From Salarchaeum japonicum_A (GTDB lineage Archaea; Halobacteriota; Halobacteria; Halobacteriales; Halobacteriaceae), in the NCBI RefSeq assembly GCF_049705945.1, contig NZ_JBNAMV010000004.1, positions 806,001 through 870,000 of the forward strand: a DNA stretch of 64,000 nucleotides, read 5' to 3'. The notes beneath the pieces were generated by a model. The model searched no databases and had not been told where the DNA came from. It saw only the letters and a program-made list of their open reading frames with translations. Shown one piece after another: positions 43,588-51,408 of this stretch; the first letter of the stretch is position 1; each line of letters begins with the position of its first letter. The position numbers and the translations under genes were made by a program.

Positions 43588-44115
43588 ATGAAACTCGAAA
43601 TACCGTCCATAGACGCCGACGAACGTGGCGTCAGCCCCGTCATCGGAGTTATACTGATGGTCGCCATCACTGTCATCCTGGCAGCCGTCATCGGTGCGTT
43701 CGTCCTCAACCTCGGCAACGACATCCAGAACACCGCACCCACCGCATCCATCGGCGCCACTGACGCCGGTCAACAGCTGAATAGCACGGGTGATCAGACT
43801 GTCCTGTACATTAATCACCAGCAGGGCGATTCCATCAAGCAGTCCAACCTCCGTATCACGGTCAGTAACGAAAGCGGAGCCCAGATTGCGGACATCACGT
43901 GGAACACCACCAAGGGAAGCTGGGACGCCGGTACCAACAGTAATCTGAACGTCTCTAGCGGCGCGCTGAGCGACAGTTCCTTCGATGCAGGGGACCAGCT
44001 CACCCTCAAAGAAGTGTCGGGCACTAACGTGACCGCGGGGCAGACGCTCACCGTGCAGATTATCGACACGGAATCCGGTTCGACCGTCGCGACGCCGACC
44101 GTCCGCGTCGAATAA
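43588..44115 (+). CDS. Type IV pilin (archaeal PilA type)
   Basis: A 175-residue pilin precursor. The leader MKLEIPSIDADERG is followed by VSPVIGVILMVAITVILAAV, the archaeal pilin H-domain cut by PibD after the Gly. The C-terminal beta domain has five N-glycosylation sequons (NST, NES, NTT, NVS, NVT). Adhesion pili of haloarchaea carry such proteins. The ATG at 43588 gives a standard-length leader. No pilus ATPase or platform gene lies beside it, so it probably uses a machine encoded elsewhere. Confidence 0.92.
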   Translation: MKLEIPSIDADERGVSPVIGVILMVAITVILAAVIGAFVLNLGNDIQNTAPTASIGATDAGQQLNSTGDQTVLYINHQQGDSIKQSNLRITVSNESGAQIADITWNTTKGSWDAGTNSNLNVSSGALSDSSFDAGDQLTLKEVSGTNVTAGQTLTVQIIDTESGSTVATPTVRVE

Positions 44116-44264
44116 CCCGATTTACACCGTCGCCTTTCTTTCGTACACAACACGCGAGAGCCGCCGCCTCGGAGCTGCTCTCCTCGAAACGCGTAAACGA
44201 ATAAACTTTAGAGAGAGAGTTACGGCTATGGAGGGGTTTCACTAGGAAACGGGCGTGAATCGGA

Positions 44265-44339
44265 TGGGCCCTGGCGGATTTGAACCACCGCTCACCCGGT
44301 TATGAGCCGGGCGCTTTAACCAGACTAAGCTAAGGGCCC
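44265..44339 (-). tRNA. tRNA with CAU anticodon (Ile2 or elongator Met)
   Basis: A full 75-base cloverleaf on the minus strand. The acceptor GGGCCCT pairs with AGGGCCC, the anticodon stem CCCGG/CCGGG encloses CTCATAA, and the T-stem is GGTGG/CCGCC. The discriminator is A and CCA is not encoded. The anticodon stem lacks the three GC pairs of initiators. Whether it is agmatidine-modified tRNA-Ile or elongator tRNA-Met cannot be decided by eye. Confidence 0.9.
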
Positions 44340-44446
44340 TCGCGTCTACGTAACCGAGTCCGCGACTTTAGACTACCGGGACGCGGCGAGCCGACGCTGC
44401 CGGCGATTGCGGGGTTTGCGGGCCGATATCCACAAGCGTGTCCGTG

Positions 44447-44567
44447 GAAACGTCCGGACGGAGTCCCCGCGAGCCAGCGGCGAGCGGGGGCAGGCCGGGC
44501 GTTTCGAACGAGCGAACGGCGAGCGGGACGCTCGCCGTGTAGCGATGTGAGAAACGTCCGGACGGAG
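44447..44567. repeat. 17-base direct repeat copying the 3' end of tRNA-Arg
   Basis: The 17-mer gaaacgtccggacggag occurs at 44447-44463 and again at 44551-44567, 104 bases apart. The second copy covers the last 13 bases of the tRNA-Arg gene plus 4 bases beyond. It contains the palindrome cgtccggacg. This is the pattern left when integration uses a tRNA 3' end as attachment site. The 87-base spacer carries no gene. Confidence 0.65.
44516..44538. terminator. Perfect 10-bp hairpin downstream of tRNA-Arg
   Basis: acggcgagcg and cgctcgccgt form a perfect 10-bp stem with a 3-base loop (gga), lying 17 bases beyond the tRNA-Arg 3' end. It may shape 3' processing or ending of the tRNA transcript. No T-run follows, so a terminator function is uncertain. 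Confidence 0.4.
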
Positions 44568-44627
44568 ATTTGAACTCCGGTCCCTGGCTCCGCAAGCCAA
44601 GAGGATAGTCCACTACCCTACCCGGAC
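44555..44627 (-). tRNA. tRNA-Arg (GCG anticodon)
   Basis: A 73-base cloverleaf on the minus strand. The acceptor GTCCGGG pairs with TCCGGAC, the D-arm is GGGTAGTGGACTATCC, the anticodon loop TTGCGGA contains GCG (reads CGC/CGU), and the T-arm is CGGAGTTCAAATCTCCG. The discriminator is G and CCA is not encoded. Its 3' end is duplicated 104 bases downstream. Confidence 0.95.
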
Positions 44628-44813
44628 TCATCTATCTGTAGCGTGGTGGTATGTAAAGCGGTTACGATTCGGCGGTCGGGGTGTGAGGGTTCTTGTGTGA
44701 TGGCGGGGGAGTCGTGGGTATGGATTGCTGGGTGAGCGTTCGGGAGAGGGCGTCGGTGTGTGGTGGAGAGGACAATGTTTATGCGCGGGACTCACGTGGC
44801 TTGATTCACGATT

Positions 44814-46208
44814 ATGGGCGCTATTGAGGAGACGTACGAGGACCTCGACACGGACGTTTCCCTGGAGGAGTTTCGGGAGGCGGTGGAGGCGAAGGTGGAG
44901 CAGATGGGGGGGTTGGCGGACGAGGAGACGGCGGCGATGTTGCTCGCCCACGAGTTAGACGAGGGGGAGGTGAACGGTATCGCGGATATCGAGCCGGAGA
45001 TGGAGGAGGTGAAGTTTCTGGCGAAAGTGACGAGCGTGGGGGAGGTGCGGACGTTCGACCGCGACGAGGAGGACGAGGACGGTCGCGTGTTGAACGTGGA
45101 TGTGGCGGACGAGTCCGGGTCGGTGCGGGTGTCGTTCTGGGACGAGCAGGCCGCAGCGGCGACGGACGAACTCGAACCCGGCCAGGTGTTGCGTATCAAG
45201 GGTCGGCCGAAGGACGGCTACAACGGCGTCGAGGTGAACGTCTCCCAGGTCGAGGTGGACGAGGACGAGGAAATCGACGTGCAGGTCGTGGACACGTATC
45301 GCGTGGAGGACTTGACGATGGGCGCGTCTGACGTGGACCTCGTGGGGGAGGTCCTGTCGACGGATGACGTGCGGACGTTCAGTCGCGACGACGGGTCGGA
45401 GGGGAAGGTGTCGAACTTGCTCGTGGGCGACGAGACGGGGCGCGTGCGGGTGACGCTCTGGGACGAACAGGCCGACCTCGCGGACGAGTTCGCGGCGGGC
45501 GAGATTGTGGAGATAACGGACGGGTACGTGCGGGAGCGCGACGGGTCGCTCGAACTGCACGTCGGGAACCGCGGGCGCGTCGAGACCGTGGACGAGGACG
45601 TGTCGTTCGTGCCGGACGCGAAACCCATCGACGACCTCGAGCTGGACGAGACCGCGGACATCGCGGGCGTCGTGCGGTCGGTGGACGAAAAGCGGACGTT
45701 CGACCGCGACGACGGCAGTGAGGGCCAAGTGCGGAACGTTCGCCTGCAGGACCAGTCGGGCGACATCCGGGTGGCGCTCTGGGGCGAGAAGGCGGACCTC
45801 GACATCGGACCAGGTGACGAACTCCTGTTCACGGACGTAGACGTACAGGACGGCTGGCAGGACGACCTCGAAGCGTCCGCTGGCTGGCAGTCCACGGTCA
45901 TCGCGCTAGACGACGGCGCGGCGACCGAGTCGGAATCCGAGTCCGCGGGCGCGGACCTCTCCTCGTTCGAGGACGGCACCAGTCCCGATACGTCCTCTTC
46001 AACCGAGGAGGCGGAGGAGGAAGCGTCCGCGGGCGGTGAGGACGTGGAGTTCACGGGCGTTGTCGTGCAGGCGGGGTCGCCCGTGATTCTGGACGACGGC
46101 GAAGAGACGATGAGCGTCGACACCGAGACGGACGTGACGCTCGGAGAGGAAGTCACGGTGCGCGGAACGCTCCGCGACGGCACGCTAGACGCCGAAGACG
46201 TGCGTTAG
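44814..46208 (+). CDS. rpa: Replication protein A-like ssDNA-binding protein with multiple OB folds
   Basis: 464 residues. After an N-terminal helical piece come three repeated OB folds marked by VKFLAKVTSVGEVRTFDRDE, VDLVGEVLSTDDVRTFSRDD and ADIAGVVRSVDEKRTFDRDD, each ending in a VRVSFWDEQA- or IRVALWGEKA-type strand. A Ser/Glu-rich linker then leads to a short fourth beta domain (FTGVVVQAG). This is the haloarchaeal single-chain RPA that coats ssDNA in replication and repair. A gtttatgc TATA element lies about 30 bases before the ATG. The gene heads the chromatin/tRNA group. Confidence 0.9.
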   Translation: MGAIEETYEDLDTDVSLEEFREAVEAKVEQMGGLADEETAAMLLAHELDEGEVNGIADIEPEMEEVKFLAKVTSVGEVRTFDRDEEDEDGRVLNVDVADESGSVRVSFWDEQAAAATDELEPGQVLRIKGRPKDGYNGVEVNVSQVEVDEDEEIDVQVVDTYRVEDLTMGASDVDLVGEVLSTDDVRTFSRDDGSEGKVSNLLVGDETGRVRVTLWDEQADLADEFAAGEIVEITDGYVRERDGSLELHVGNRGRVETVDEDVSFVPDAKPIDDLELDETADIAGVVRSVDEKRTFDRDDGSEGQVRNVRLQDQSGDIRVALWGEKADLDIGPGDELLFTDVDVQDGWQDDLEASAGWQSTVIALDDGAATESESESAGADLSSFEDGTSPDTSSSTEEAEEEASAGGEDVEFTGVVVQAGSPVILDDGEETMSVDTETDVTLGEEVTVRGTLRDGTLDAEDVR

Positions 46209-46435
46209 TCGTCGTAGGGTTCGTCGTCCCGGAAGTTATCGGGGTTTCGCTCCTCTTTGGCGTCCTCGTGGCGCGCTTCGTCCTCGTGGTCGAGTTCCTC
46301 CCGAATTCGTTCTTCCTCGTACTCCTCGTCGGCGGCGCGGCGTTCCTCGACGGCTTCTTCGGCCTGTTCTTCGTTCGCCTCTACTTCCTGCTCCGCGATG
46401 TCGTCGGCGTTCGACTGGTGTGGGTTCTTCGCCAT
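46205..46435 (-). CDS. Small highly charged (Glu-rich) protein
   Basis: 76 residues, MAKNPHQSNADDIAEQEVEA onward, about half Glu/Asp with many Arg and Lys; predicted as one long helix or disordered. The stop overlaps the RPA stop by 4 bases (TTAG). It lies between rpa and the histone gene on the opposite strand. No family or function was recognised. The coding call rests on the ATG, the haloarchaeal-style acidic composition and a tight fit between neighbours. Confidence 0.65.
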   Translation of the reverse strand: MAKNPHQSNADDIAEQEVEANEEQAEEAVEERRAADEEYEEERIREELDHEDEARHEDAKEERNPDNFRDDEPYDD

Positions 46436-46538
46436 ATACGGGGATTCCGGCGCGCGCCTGTTATTCGTGATGGCGGAACGGTGTGCGAGACGCGCCCACA
46501 CGATAAGTGTTAAGAGAGAGACTGCCCCGTAGTTGGGT

Positions 46539-46970
46539 ATGAGCGTCGAACTCCCGTTCGCGCCGGTGGACGATATCATTCGGCGGCACGCGGGCGACTT
46601 GCGGGTGAGCGCCGACGCGGCAGAGGAACTCGCGCGACGCATCCAGAACCACGGCGCGGCGGTGGCGGCGACCGCTGCCGAGCGCGCCGACACCGACGGC
46701 CGGAAGACGCTGATGGCGGCTGATTTCAGCGTCGAGAACGTGACGGACCGGGAGTCGCTCGCGCTTCCGGTCGCTCCCATCGATCGTATCGCGCGACTCG
46801 ACATCCCCGACGAGTACCGGGTGTCGGAGGACGCGCGACTCGCGCTCGCCGCACGCTTGGAGGAGTACGCGGCGGACGCGGCGGCGGGAGCGGCGATACT
46901 GGCGGAGCACGCGGGACGACGTACTGTGCAGGCAGAGGACGTCGAGACGTACTTCGAGCTCGTGGAATGA
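46539..46970 (+). CDS. hstA: Archaeal histone with two fused histone folds
   Basis: 143 residues encoding two histone folds in tandem: LPFAPVDDIIRRHAGDLRVS for the first and LPVAPIDRIARLDIPDEYRV for the second, each followed by the long central helix and a short third helix (TLMAADFSVEN; TVQAEDVETYF). Tandem histones of this size are the haloarchaeal form and fold back as a pseudodimer. The protein is more acidic than eukaryotic histones. The start at 46539 is an ATG; an in-frame TTG lies two codons upstream. It overlaps the HDAC-family gene by 4 bases. Confidence 0.95.
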   Translation: MSVELPFAPVDDIIRRHAGDLRVSADAAEELARRIQNHGAAVAATAAERADTDGRKTLMAADFSVENVTDRESLALPVAPIDRIARLDIPDEYRVSEDARLALAARLEEYAADAAAGAAILAEHAGRRTVQAEDVETYFELVE

Positions 46971-47983
46971 GGTTCGGGTACGCCGACGCGTGTCTCGACC
47001 ACGACCCGGGGCCGCGTCATCCGGAGAGTCCAGACCGCTTGCGAGCGATACGGCAGGCGTTGTCGAAACGCCACGGCGTCGAGTACGTCGCGGCGCGGGA
47101 CGCGGAGCGCGAGGAGGTGGAGCGCGCGCACGAATCCGGGTACGTGGACCGGCTCGTGGAGTTCTGTGAGTCGGGCGGCGGGAGTTGGGACCCGGACACG
47201 TCCGCGGTGGAGGAGACGTGGCCGGCCGCGTTGGCGTCCGCGGGGCAGTCGATGTGGGCGGCGCGACGCGCGGTCGCCGGTGATTCGGGCCGGAAGACGC
47301 CGTTCGCGCTCGGGCGACCCCCCGGACATCACGCGGTCGCGGACAACGCGATGGGGTTCTGTTTCCTGAACAACGTCGCCATCGCCGCGGAACACGCGCT
47401 CGCGACGACCGAAACAGAGCGCGTCGCGATTCTGGACTGGGACGTCCATCACGGGAACGGCACGCAGGACATCTTCTACGACCGCGGCGACGTGTTCTAC
47501 GCGTCCGTCCACGAGGACGGCCTCTACCCGGGTACGGGGGACATCGAAGAGACCGGGGAGGGCGACGGCGAGGGTGCGACGCTGAACGTGCCGTTCGAGG
47601 CGGGCGCGGGCGACGCGGAGTACATCGCGGCGTTCGACGAACTCGTGATTCCGGCGTTCGAGGCGTTCGACCCCGACCTCGTGCTGGTGAGCGCGGGGTT
47701 CGACGCGCACCGCCACGACCCCATTTCGCGGATGCACGTCTCGACGGACGGCTACGGCGTGCTTACGGAGCGAATGCGCACCGTCACGGACGCCGTGGAC
47801 GCCGGTCTCGGGTTCGTGCTCGAAGGCGGGTACAGCCTCGACACGCTCTCCGACGGCGTCGGGATGGTCCACGAAGTGTTCGACGGAATGACGCCCGTCA
47901 CGCCCGAGGACGACGTATCGGAGGCTGCGCGCGCGGTCATCGACGATGTACTCAACGCGCGTCAGGGAATCGGGTCGAAGTAA
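46967..47983 (+). CDS. hdaI: Histone deacetylase superfamily (class II-like) deacetylase
   Basis: A 338-residue arginase-fold deacetylase with a full active site: RPPGHHA (117-123), zinc ligands Asp and His in DWDVHHGNG (157-165), Asp246 in SAGFDAH and the C-terminal LEGGYSLD. Members remove acetyl groups from lysines, polyamines or acetoin-like molecules. Its ATG overlaps the histone stop (ATGA), so the two are translated together. Whether it acts on the histone is unknown. Its last 22 bases overlap the end of the CCA-adding enzyme gene. Confidence 0.94.
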   Translation: MRFGYADACLDHDPGPRHPESPDRLRAIRQALSKRHGVEYVAARDAEREEVERAHESGYVDRLVEFCESGGGSWDPDTSAVEETWPAALASAGQSMWAARRAVAGDSGRKTPFALGRPPGHHAVADNAMGFCFLNNVAIAAEHALATTETERVAILDWDVHHGNGTQDIFYDRGDVFYASVHEDGLYPGTGDIEETGEGDGEGATLNVPFEAGAGDAEYIAAFDELVIPAFEAFDPDLVLVSAGFDAHRHDPISRMHVSTDGYGVLTERMRTVTDAVDAGLGFVLEGGYSLDTLSDGVGMVHEVFDGMTPVTPEDDVSEAARAVIDDVLNARQGIGSK

Positions 47984-49311
47984 GTCGCGAGTTCGCGGCC
48001 GAACTCGTTCGCGAGCACCGCCACGTCCGCGTCCACGAGCACCTCGTAGTCGCCGGCGTCGACAACGGACGCGACGTGGGTGCCGAGCGCGACTTCGTCG
48101 AGTCGCTCAGTCGCGAATCCGGCGGCGGTGCGGATGTCACGCTCGCGCTCCACGACGTACCGGTCGCCGTCGAGGAACGGCCCGTACACGCCCTCGTTCT
48201 CGTACTTCTCGAAGAACCCGGTCGCATGCTCGCCGACGTGCACGGGCGGACCGTCGTGGCGCTCGACCGCCGGCAGCGTCGCCGTCGCGAGTTCGACGAA
48301 CAGCACCGCGGAGTCGTCCGCCCACGCCGCCGACCGCAGCACGTCGAACCCGGCGTGTTCGAGGCCGCGCACGAAGCCCTTCCGGGAACGCCGGAGCTGC
48401 GGGTAGAGCTGGTCCTCCACGAGGTCGGGGGCGTCGAACCGCACCGCGAGCGCGCTCGTCCCGCGACGCTCCAAGTGCGCCTCCACGTCCGCTGGGTCGA
48501 GCGCCGAGCGTTCGTCCGGGAAAAACACGCGCTCCCGGGGAGTGTTGAGGAAGACGCGGGCGTAGTGCTGGAGGCGCGCAACCTGTTCGTCGGAGACGAC
48601 GGCCGCGACGTTCCGCTCGGGGTCGGTCGGGTCAACGACGACGAGCGGGTCGTCGAACGACGCCTCGGCGTGCGCTTCGGGGTCGTACTCCACGGGCGGA
48701 TGCCAGTCCCGCGCCGCCTCCAGAACCTCGCGGAACCCGCCGTGTTCGAGGACGAGGAGTTCCGTCAGGTAGCCCGAGAACCCCCGGGTTCGGAGGTCGC
48801 TCCCGTACGCGCCGACGCCCTTGAGGAACTGCTTCAACAGCCGGACGTCCGCCGCGAGGTCGTCGGTGAGGCGCTCGCGGAGGTAGACGTTGTGGAACGG
48901 CGTGCGGTCCACCGCCGACTGAATCTCCGTCGCTGACTCCACTCGATAGCACGGCACGAGGTCCACGTCGTACGCCTCGAAGGTCCCTTTCACGTACGGG
49001 TGCTCGGCGTACTCCTCGTGCCCATCCGGAAGCACGCGATTCCCGACATCCAGCCCGAGGTCTTCCAGTTCCTCCCGCGAGAGACTCGGGTCGAACCGCA
49101 CGAACACGTCGATGTCGCGGTCCCCTCGAACCCACGTCCCGCGCGCGGTACTCCCGACCTGCATCACGTCCGCGTCGACACCGAGGTCGGCGAGCGCGTC
49201 CTCCGTTCGCGCCACCAGCCGGTCCGCCGCAGCCCGCAACTGCTCGCGCTCGCTCGGCGTCGGGTCCACGCGCTCACGCACCCGCGCCAGCACGTCCTCG
49301 AACTCACTCAT
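47962..49311 (-). CDS. cca: CCA-adding tRNA nucleotidyltransferase, archaeal class I
   Basis: Adds CCA to tRNA 3' ends, needed here since the three tRNA genes lack encoded CCA. It has 449 residues. The catalytic motif is GSTARGTWVRGDRDIDVFV (GS at 53-54, DID at 66-68). Then come CYRVESATEIQSAVDRTPFH and KQFLKGVGAYGSDLRTRGFSG, typical of archaeal class I enzymes, and C-terminal head, neck and tail domains. The start MSEFEDVLA at 49311 is preferred to one 15 codons upstream. It converges on the deacetylase gene and overlaps it by 22 bases. Confidence 0.96.
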   Translation of the reverse strand: MSEFEDVLARVRERVDPTPSEREQLRAAADRLVARTEDALADLGVDADVMQVGSTARGTWVRGDRDIDVFVRFDPSLSREELEDLGLDVGNRVLPDGHEEYAEHPYVKGTFEAYDVDLVPCYRVESATEIQSAVDRTPFHNVYLRERLTDDLAADVRLLKQFLKGVGAYGSDLRTRGFSGYLTELLVLEHGGFREVLEAARDWHPPVEYDPEAHAEASFDDPLVVVDPTDPERNVAAVVSDEQVARLQHYARVFLNTPRERVFFPDERSALDPADVEAHLERRGTSALAVRFDAPDLVEDQLYPQLRRSRKGFVRGLEHAGFDVLRSAAWADDSAVLFVELATATLPAVERHDGPPVHVGEHATGFFEKYENEGVYGPFLDGDRYVVERERDIRTAAGFATERLDEVALGTHVASVVDAGDYEVLVDADVAVLANEFGRELATYFDPIP

Positions 49312-49408
49312 ACCCCCGGATTCGCCCGCCCTCCGGGAAAGAATACCGGCACACACCCGCCGAGAAACGAAAGCCCTTTCAAAAGAACGCGACTACTGAC
49401 GGGTGCGA

Positions 49409-49481
49409 GCCGCCGTAGCTCAGTTGGTAGAGCACCTGGTTGTTACCCAGGTTGTCCCAGGTTCGAGCCCTGGCGGCGGCG
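49409..49481 (+). tRNA. tRNA-Asn (GTT anticodon)
   Basis: A 73-base cloverleaf. The acceptor GCCGCCG pairs with CGGCGGC, the D-arm is GCTCAGTTGGTAGAGC, the anticodon loop TTGTTAC contains GTT, and the T-arm is CCAGGTTCGAGCCCTGG. The discriminator is G and CCA is not encoded. Three hairpins and a T-run follow directly. Confidence 0.96.
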
Positions 49482-49555
49482 TGTTTTTCAGCGAAAAACA
49501 CGCTCAGCCAGACGCTCGGTGTCTGGCGCGAGTCCAGAAACCCCCGGGTTTCTGG
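49481..49555 (+). terminator. Three tandem hairpins behind tRNA-Asn
   Basis: Stem-loop 1 (49481-49501) is gtgttttt with aaaaacac, 8 bp and a 5-base loop, with flanking C-G pairs. Stem-loop 2 (49507-49527) is gccagac with gtctggc, 7 bp. Stem-loop 3 (49534-49555) is ccagaaacc with ggtttctgg, 9 bp and a 4-base loop. The T-run in the first can end the tRNA transcript. The others may act as further terminators or a small RNA. Confidence 0.55.
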
Positions 49556-49628
49556 AAGTGGTTTTGCGTTCGCTTTTCGTGGGTTCGGTAATCGGGAGTC
49601 GTTTTAGTTCGTGTCTCGTGTCTCGGGT

Positions 49629-50213
49629 ATGGACGGGCTTCGTGCGGGGGTGGCGGTGTTCGATTCGGGCTACTATTATGCGGCGCACGACGTGTGGGAG
49701 TCTGCGTGGTTGGACGAGCGGGACGACCTCTTGCAGGGGTTGATTCAGTACGCGGGGGCGGTGCATCACGCGCGGGAGCGGAACTGGGAGGGCTGTGTGA
49801 GCCTGGCGGGGAGTGCGTGCGAGTATCTCGAGTCCGCTGAGTCGCGTGGGGTGAACGTGGACGATATTCGGGCGTATCTGCGGGGGTTGGCGGCGGACCC
49901 GGAGCGGGTGGAGCGCGGGCCGCCGCAGGGAATCACGATAGACGGAGAGCTAGTGTCGTTGAGTGCGTTGGGTCCGGAGGCGGCGTTGCGTGCTGCGCCG
50001 GTGCTCGCGGACGAACGCGGCGAGGACGCGGTTCGTCAGGGCGTGGCGTACGCGCGCGAGGATTTCGAGTTGGGGGAGACGGACAGCGTGTTCGTTCGGC
50101 TGGCGATCGATTTTGTGACGGACGCGGAGAAGCGCGCGATCGTCGCGCAGCGGTTGGGTGAGCACGCGGAGGAGCGTCGGCGGCGCGAGCGGGACGTCGA
50201 GGGCTTGTTCTAG
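49629..50213 (+). CDS. DUF309 family protein
   Basis: 194 residues from the ATG at 49629. The N-terminal DUF309 helical domain has GYYYAAHDVWESAWLDE, LQGLIQYAGAVHHARERNWEG and a short tail. The family often sits near tRNA or metabolic genes and has no proven function; the His-rich helices suggest metal or ligand binding. The C-terminal 100 residues are helical and charged (ARE, RRRRERDVEGLF). The stop overlaps the next gene in CTAG. Confidence 0.82.
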   Translation: MDGLRAGVAVFDSGYYYAAHDVWESAWLDERDDLLQGLIQYAGAVHHARERNWEGCVSLAGSACEYLESAESRGVNVDDIRAYLRGLAADPERVERGPPQGITIDGELVSLSALGPEAALRAAPVLADERGEDAVRQGVAYAREDFELGETDSVFVRLAIDFVTDAEKRAIVAQRLGEHAEERRRRERDVEGLF

Positions 50214-50440
50214 AGGAGTTGGAGTGCGACGTAACCGGCGACGAGGAGGCAGGCGGCGCCGATGAGTTGGACGACGCGCACCCAGCCGCTCGGCGCGTCG
50301 TCGCTGCCGTAGTGGCCGTGGCGGTCGTGGGGGACGCGGCCGAGCGTCTGAATGCGGATGAACGCCTGTGGGTACACGAGGAGCAGCACGCCGAGCACGA
50401 CACCGAGCGCGACGGCGAGAAGTTCACGAATGCCAGCCAT
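50210..50440 (-). CDS. Small two-helix membrane protein
   Basis: 76 residues: an N-terminal hydrophobic helix (LLAVALGVVLGVLLLVYP), a polar loop rich in His and Asp (RVPHDRHGHYGSDD) and a second helix (LIGAACLLVAGYVALQLL). It is unlike any known enzyme. It converges on the DUF309 gene with a shared CTAG stop. The ATG at 50440 is followed upstream by htpX on the same strand, 36 bases away. Confidence 0.7.
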   Translation of the reverse strand: MAGIRELLAVALGVVLGVLLLVYPQAFIRIQTLGRVPHDRHGHYGSDDAPSGWVRVVQLIGAACLLVAGYVALQLL

Positions 50441-50476
50441 AGCTAGGGGGAACAGGGAAGCGATAAAACCCCTGCG

Positions 50477-51370
50477 TTACTCGCGGAGGCGCTGGATACG
50501 CTTCTCCATCGGCGGGTGCGTGGACAGCACTTTCTCGAGGAAGCCGCGTTCGGGGCTGGCGATGCAGAGCGCGCTCACTTGCTGGTCGACCCCGGAGTCG
50601 CGCTGGCGGTTCTGTCGGCCGCGACCGCGCGTGCGCTGGGCGTTCCGGGAGGTTTCGGCAGCCTGCGCGTTCCCTTGACTAATCTTTTCGAGCGCGCGGG
50701 CGAGCGGGTCGCCGTTCCCGATGGCGCGCTTCGCGTCTGCGTCCGCGACGTACTCGCGGTATCGGCTGATGGCGAGCACGAATATCATCACGATGAACTG
50801 GACGATCTGGCCGACGAAGATGGCGAGGAAGAAGTCGGCGAGGTCGTTGTCGCCCGTGAACAGCACGATGTACTGTGCAACGATGGCGACGATGGACGCG
50901 ATACCTTGGCCGAGCTGCATCGTAACCACGTCGCGGTTCGCGATGTGCGCGATTTCGTGCGCGAGCACGCCCTCGATTTCGTCCTTTTCGAGTATCTGCA
51001 TGAGTTCGCGGGAGACGACGACGACGCCCGCGCCCTTCCGACCGACCGCGAACGCGTTCGGCACGCCCATGTCCGCGATCATCAGCCGCGGTTTCTTGAC
51101 GTTCATCGACTCGGAGATGTCCTCAACCATCCAGTGGATCTCCTGGTACTGGTCTTCGGACATGTCTTCCGCGCCGACCGACCGGAGCGCCGCCCACTTC
51201 CCGACTTTGTACTGGACGCCGACGAGCAGGACGCTGCCGACGATGGCGATACCGAGAATCGTCGTACTCTGGCCGAAGAAGAACCACGCGGCGGCGACCG
51301 CGACCGAGTAGAACGCGAAGAGGATGGCGCCGACGATGGCCATCCGGACTTTCAGTCCGACGTGTCTCAT
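50477..51370 (-). CDS. htpX: Membrane zinc metalloprotease HtpX
   Basis: 297 residues, integral membrane protease of the M48 family for quality control of membrane proteins. It has two N-terminal transmembrane helices (AIVGAILFAFYSVAVAAAWF, ILGIAIVGSVLLVGV), then the zincin motif VLAHEIAHIANRD and the third ligand Glu in SRYREYVADADA, and two further hydrophobic segments between them. The C-terminal domain ends THPPMEKRIQRLRE. The ATG at 51370 is used. It heads a leftward pair with the small membrane protein. Confidence 0.95.
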   Translation of the reverse strand: MRHVGLKVRMAIVGAILFAFYSVAVAAAWFFFGQSTTILGIAIVGSVLLVGVQYKVGKWAALRSVGAEDMSEDQYQEIHWMVEDISESMNVKKPRLMIADMGVPNAFAVGRKGAGVVVVSRELMQILEKDEIEGVLAHEIAHIANRDVVTMQLGQGIASIVAIVAQYIVLFTGDNDLADFFLAIFVGQIVQFIVMIFVLAISRYREYVADADAKRAIGNGDPLARALEKISQGNAQAAETSRNAQRTRGRGRQNRQRDSGVDQQVSALCIASPERGFLEKVLSTHPPMEKRIQRLRE

Positions 51371-51408
51371 ACTCGCTTCTTAGCCGTCGTGGGCGATAAA
51401 GGCGGCGG

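Noticed and set aside
43449..43763. Open frame overlapping the pilin start
   Set aside because: His/Arg-rich once inside the pilin; only a chance frame through its promoter.
44343..44550. Spacer between tRNA genes considered as an RNA gene or CRISPR fragment
   Set aside because: Only one repeat pair and one hairpin are visible; no regular repeat-spacer structure.
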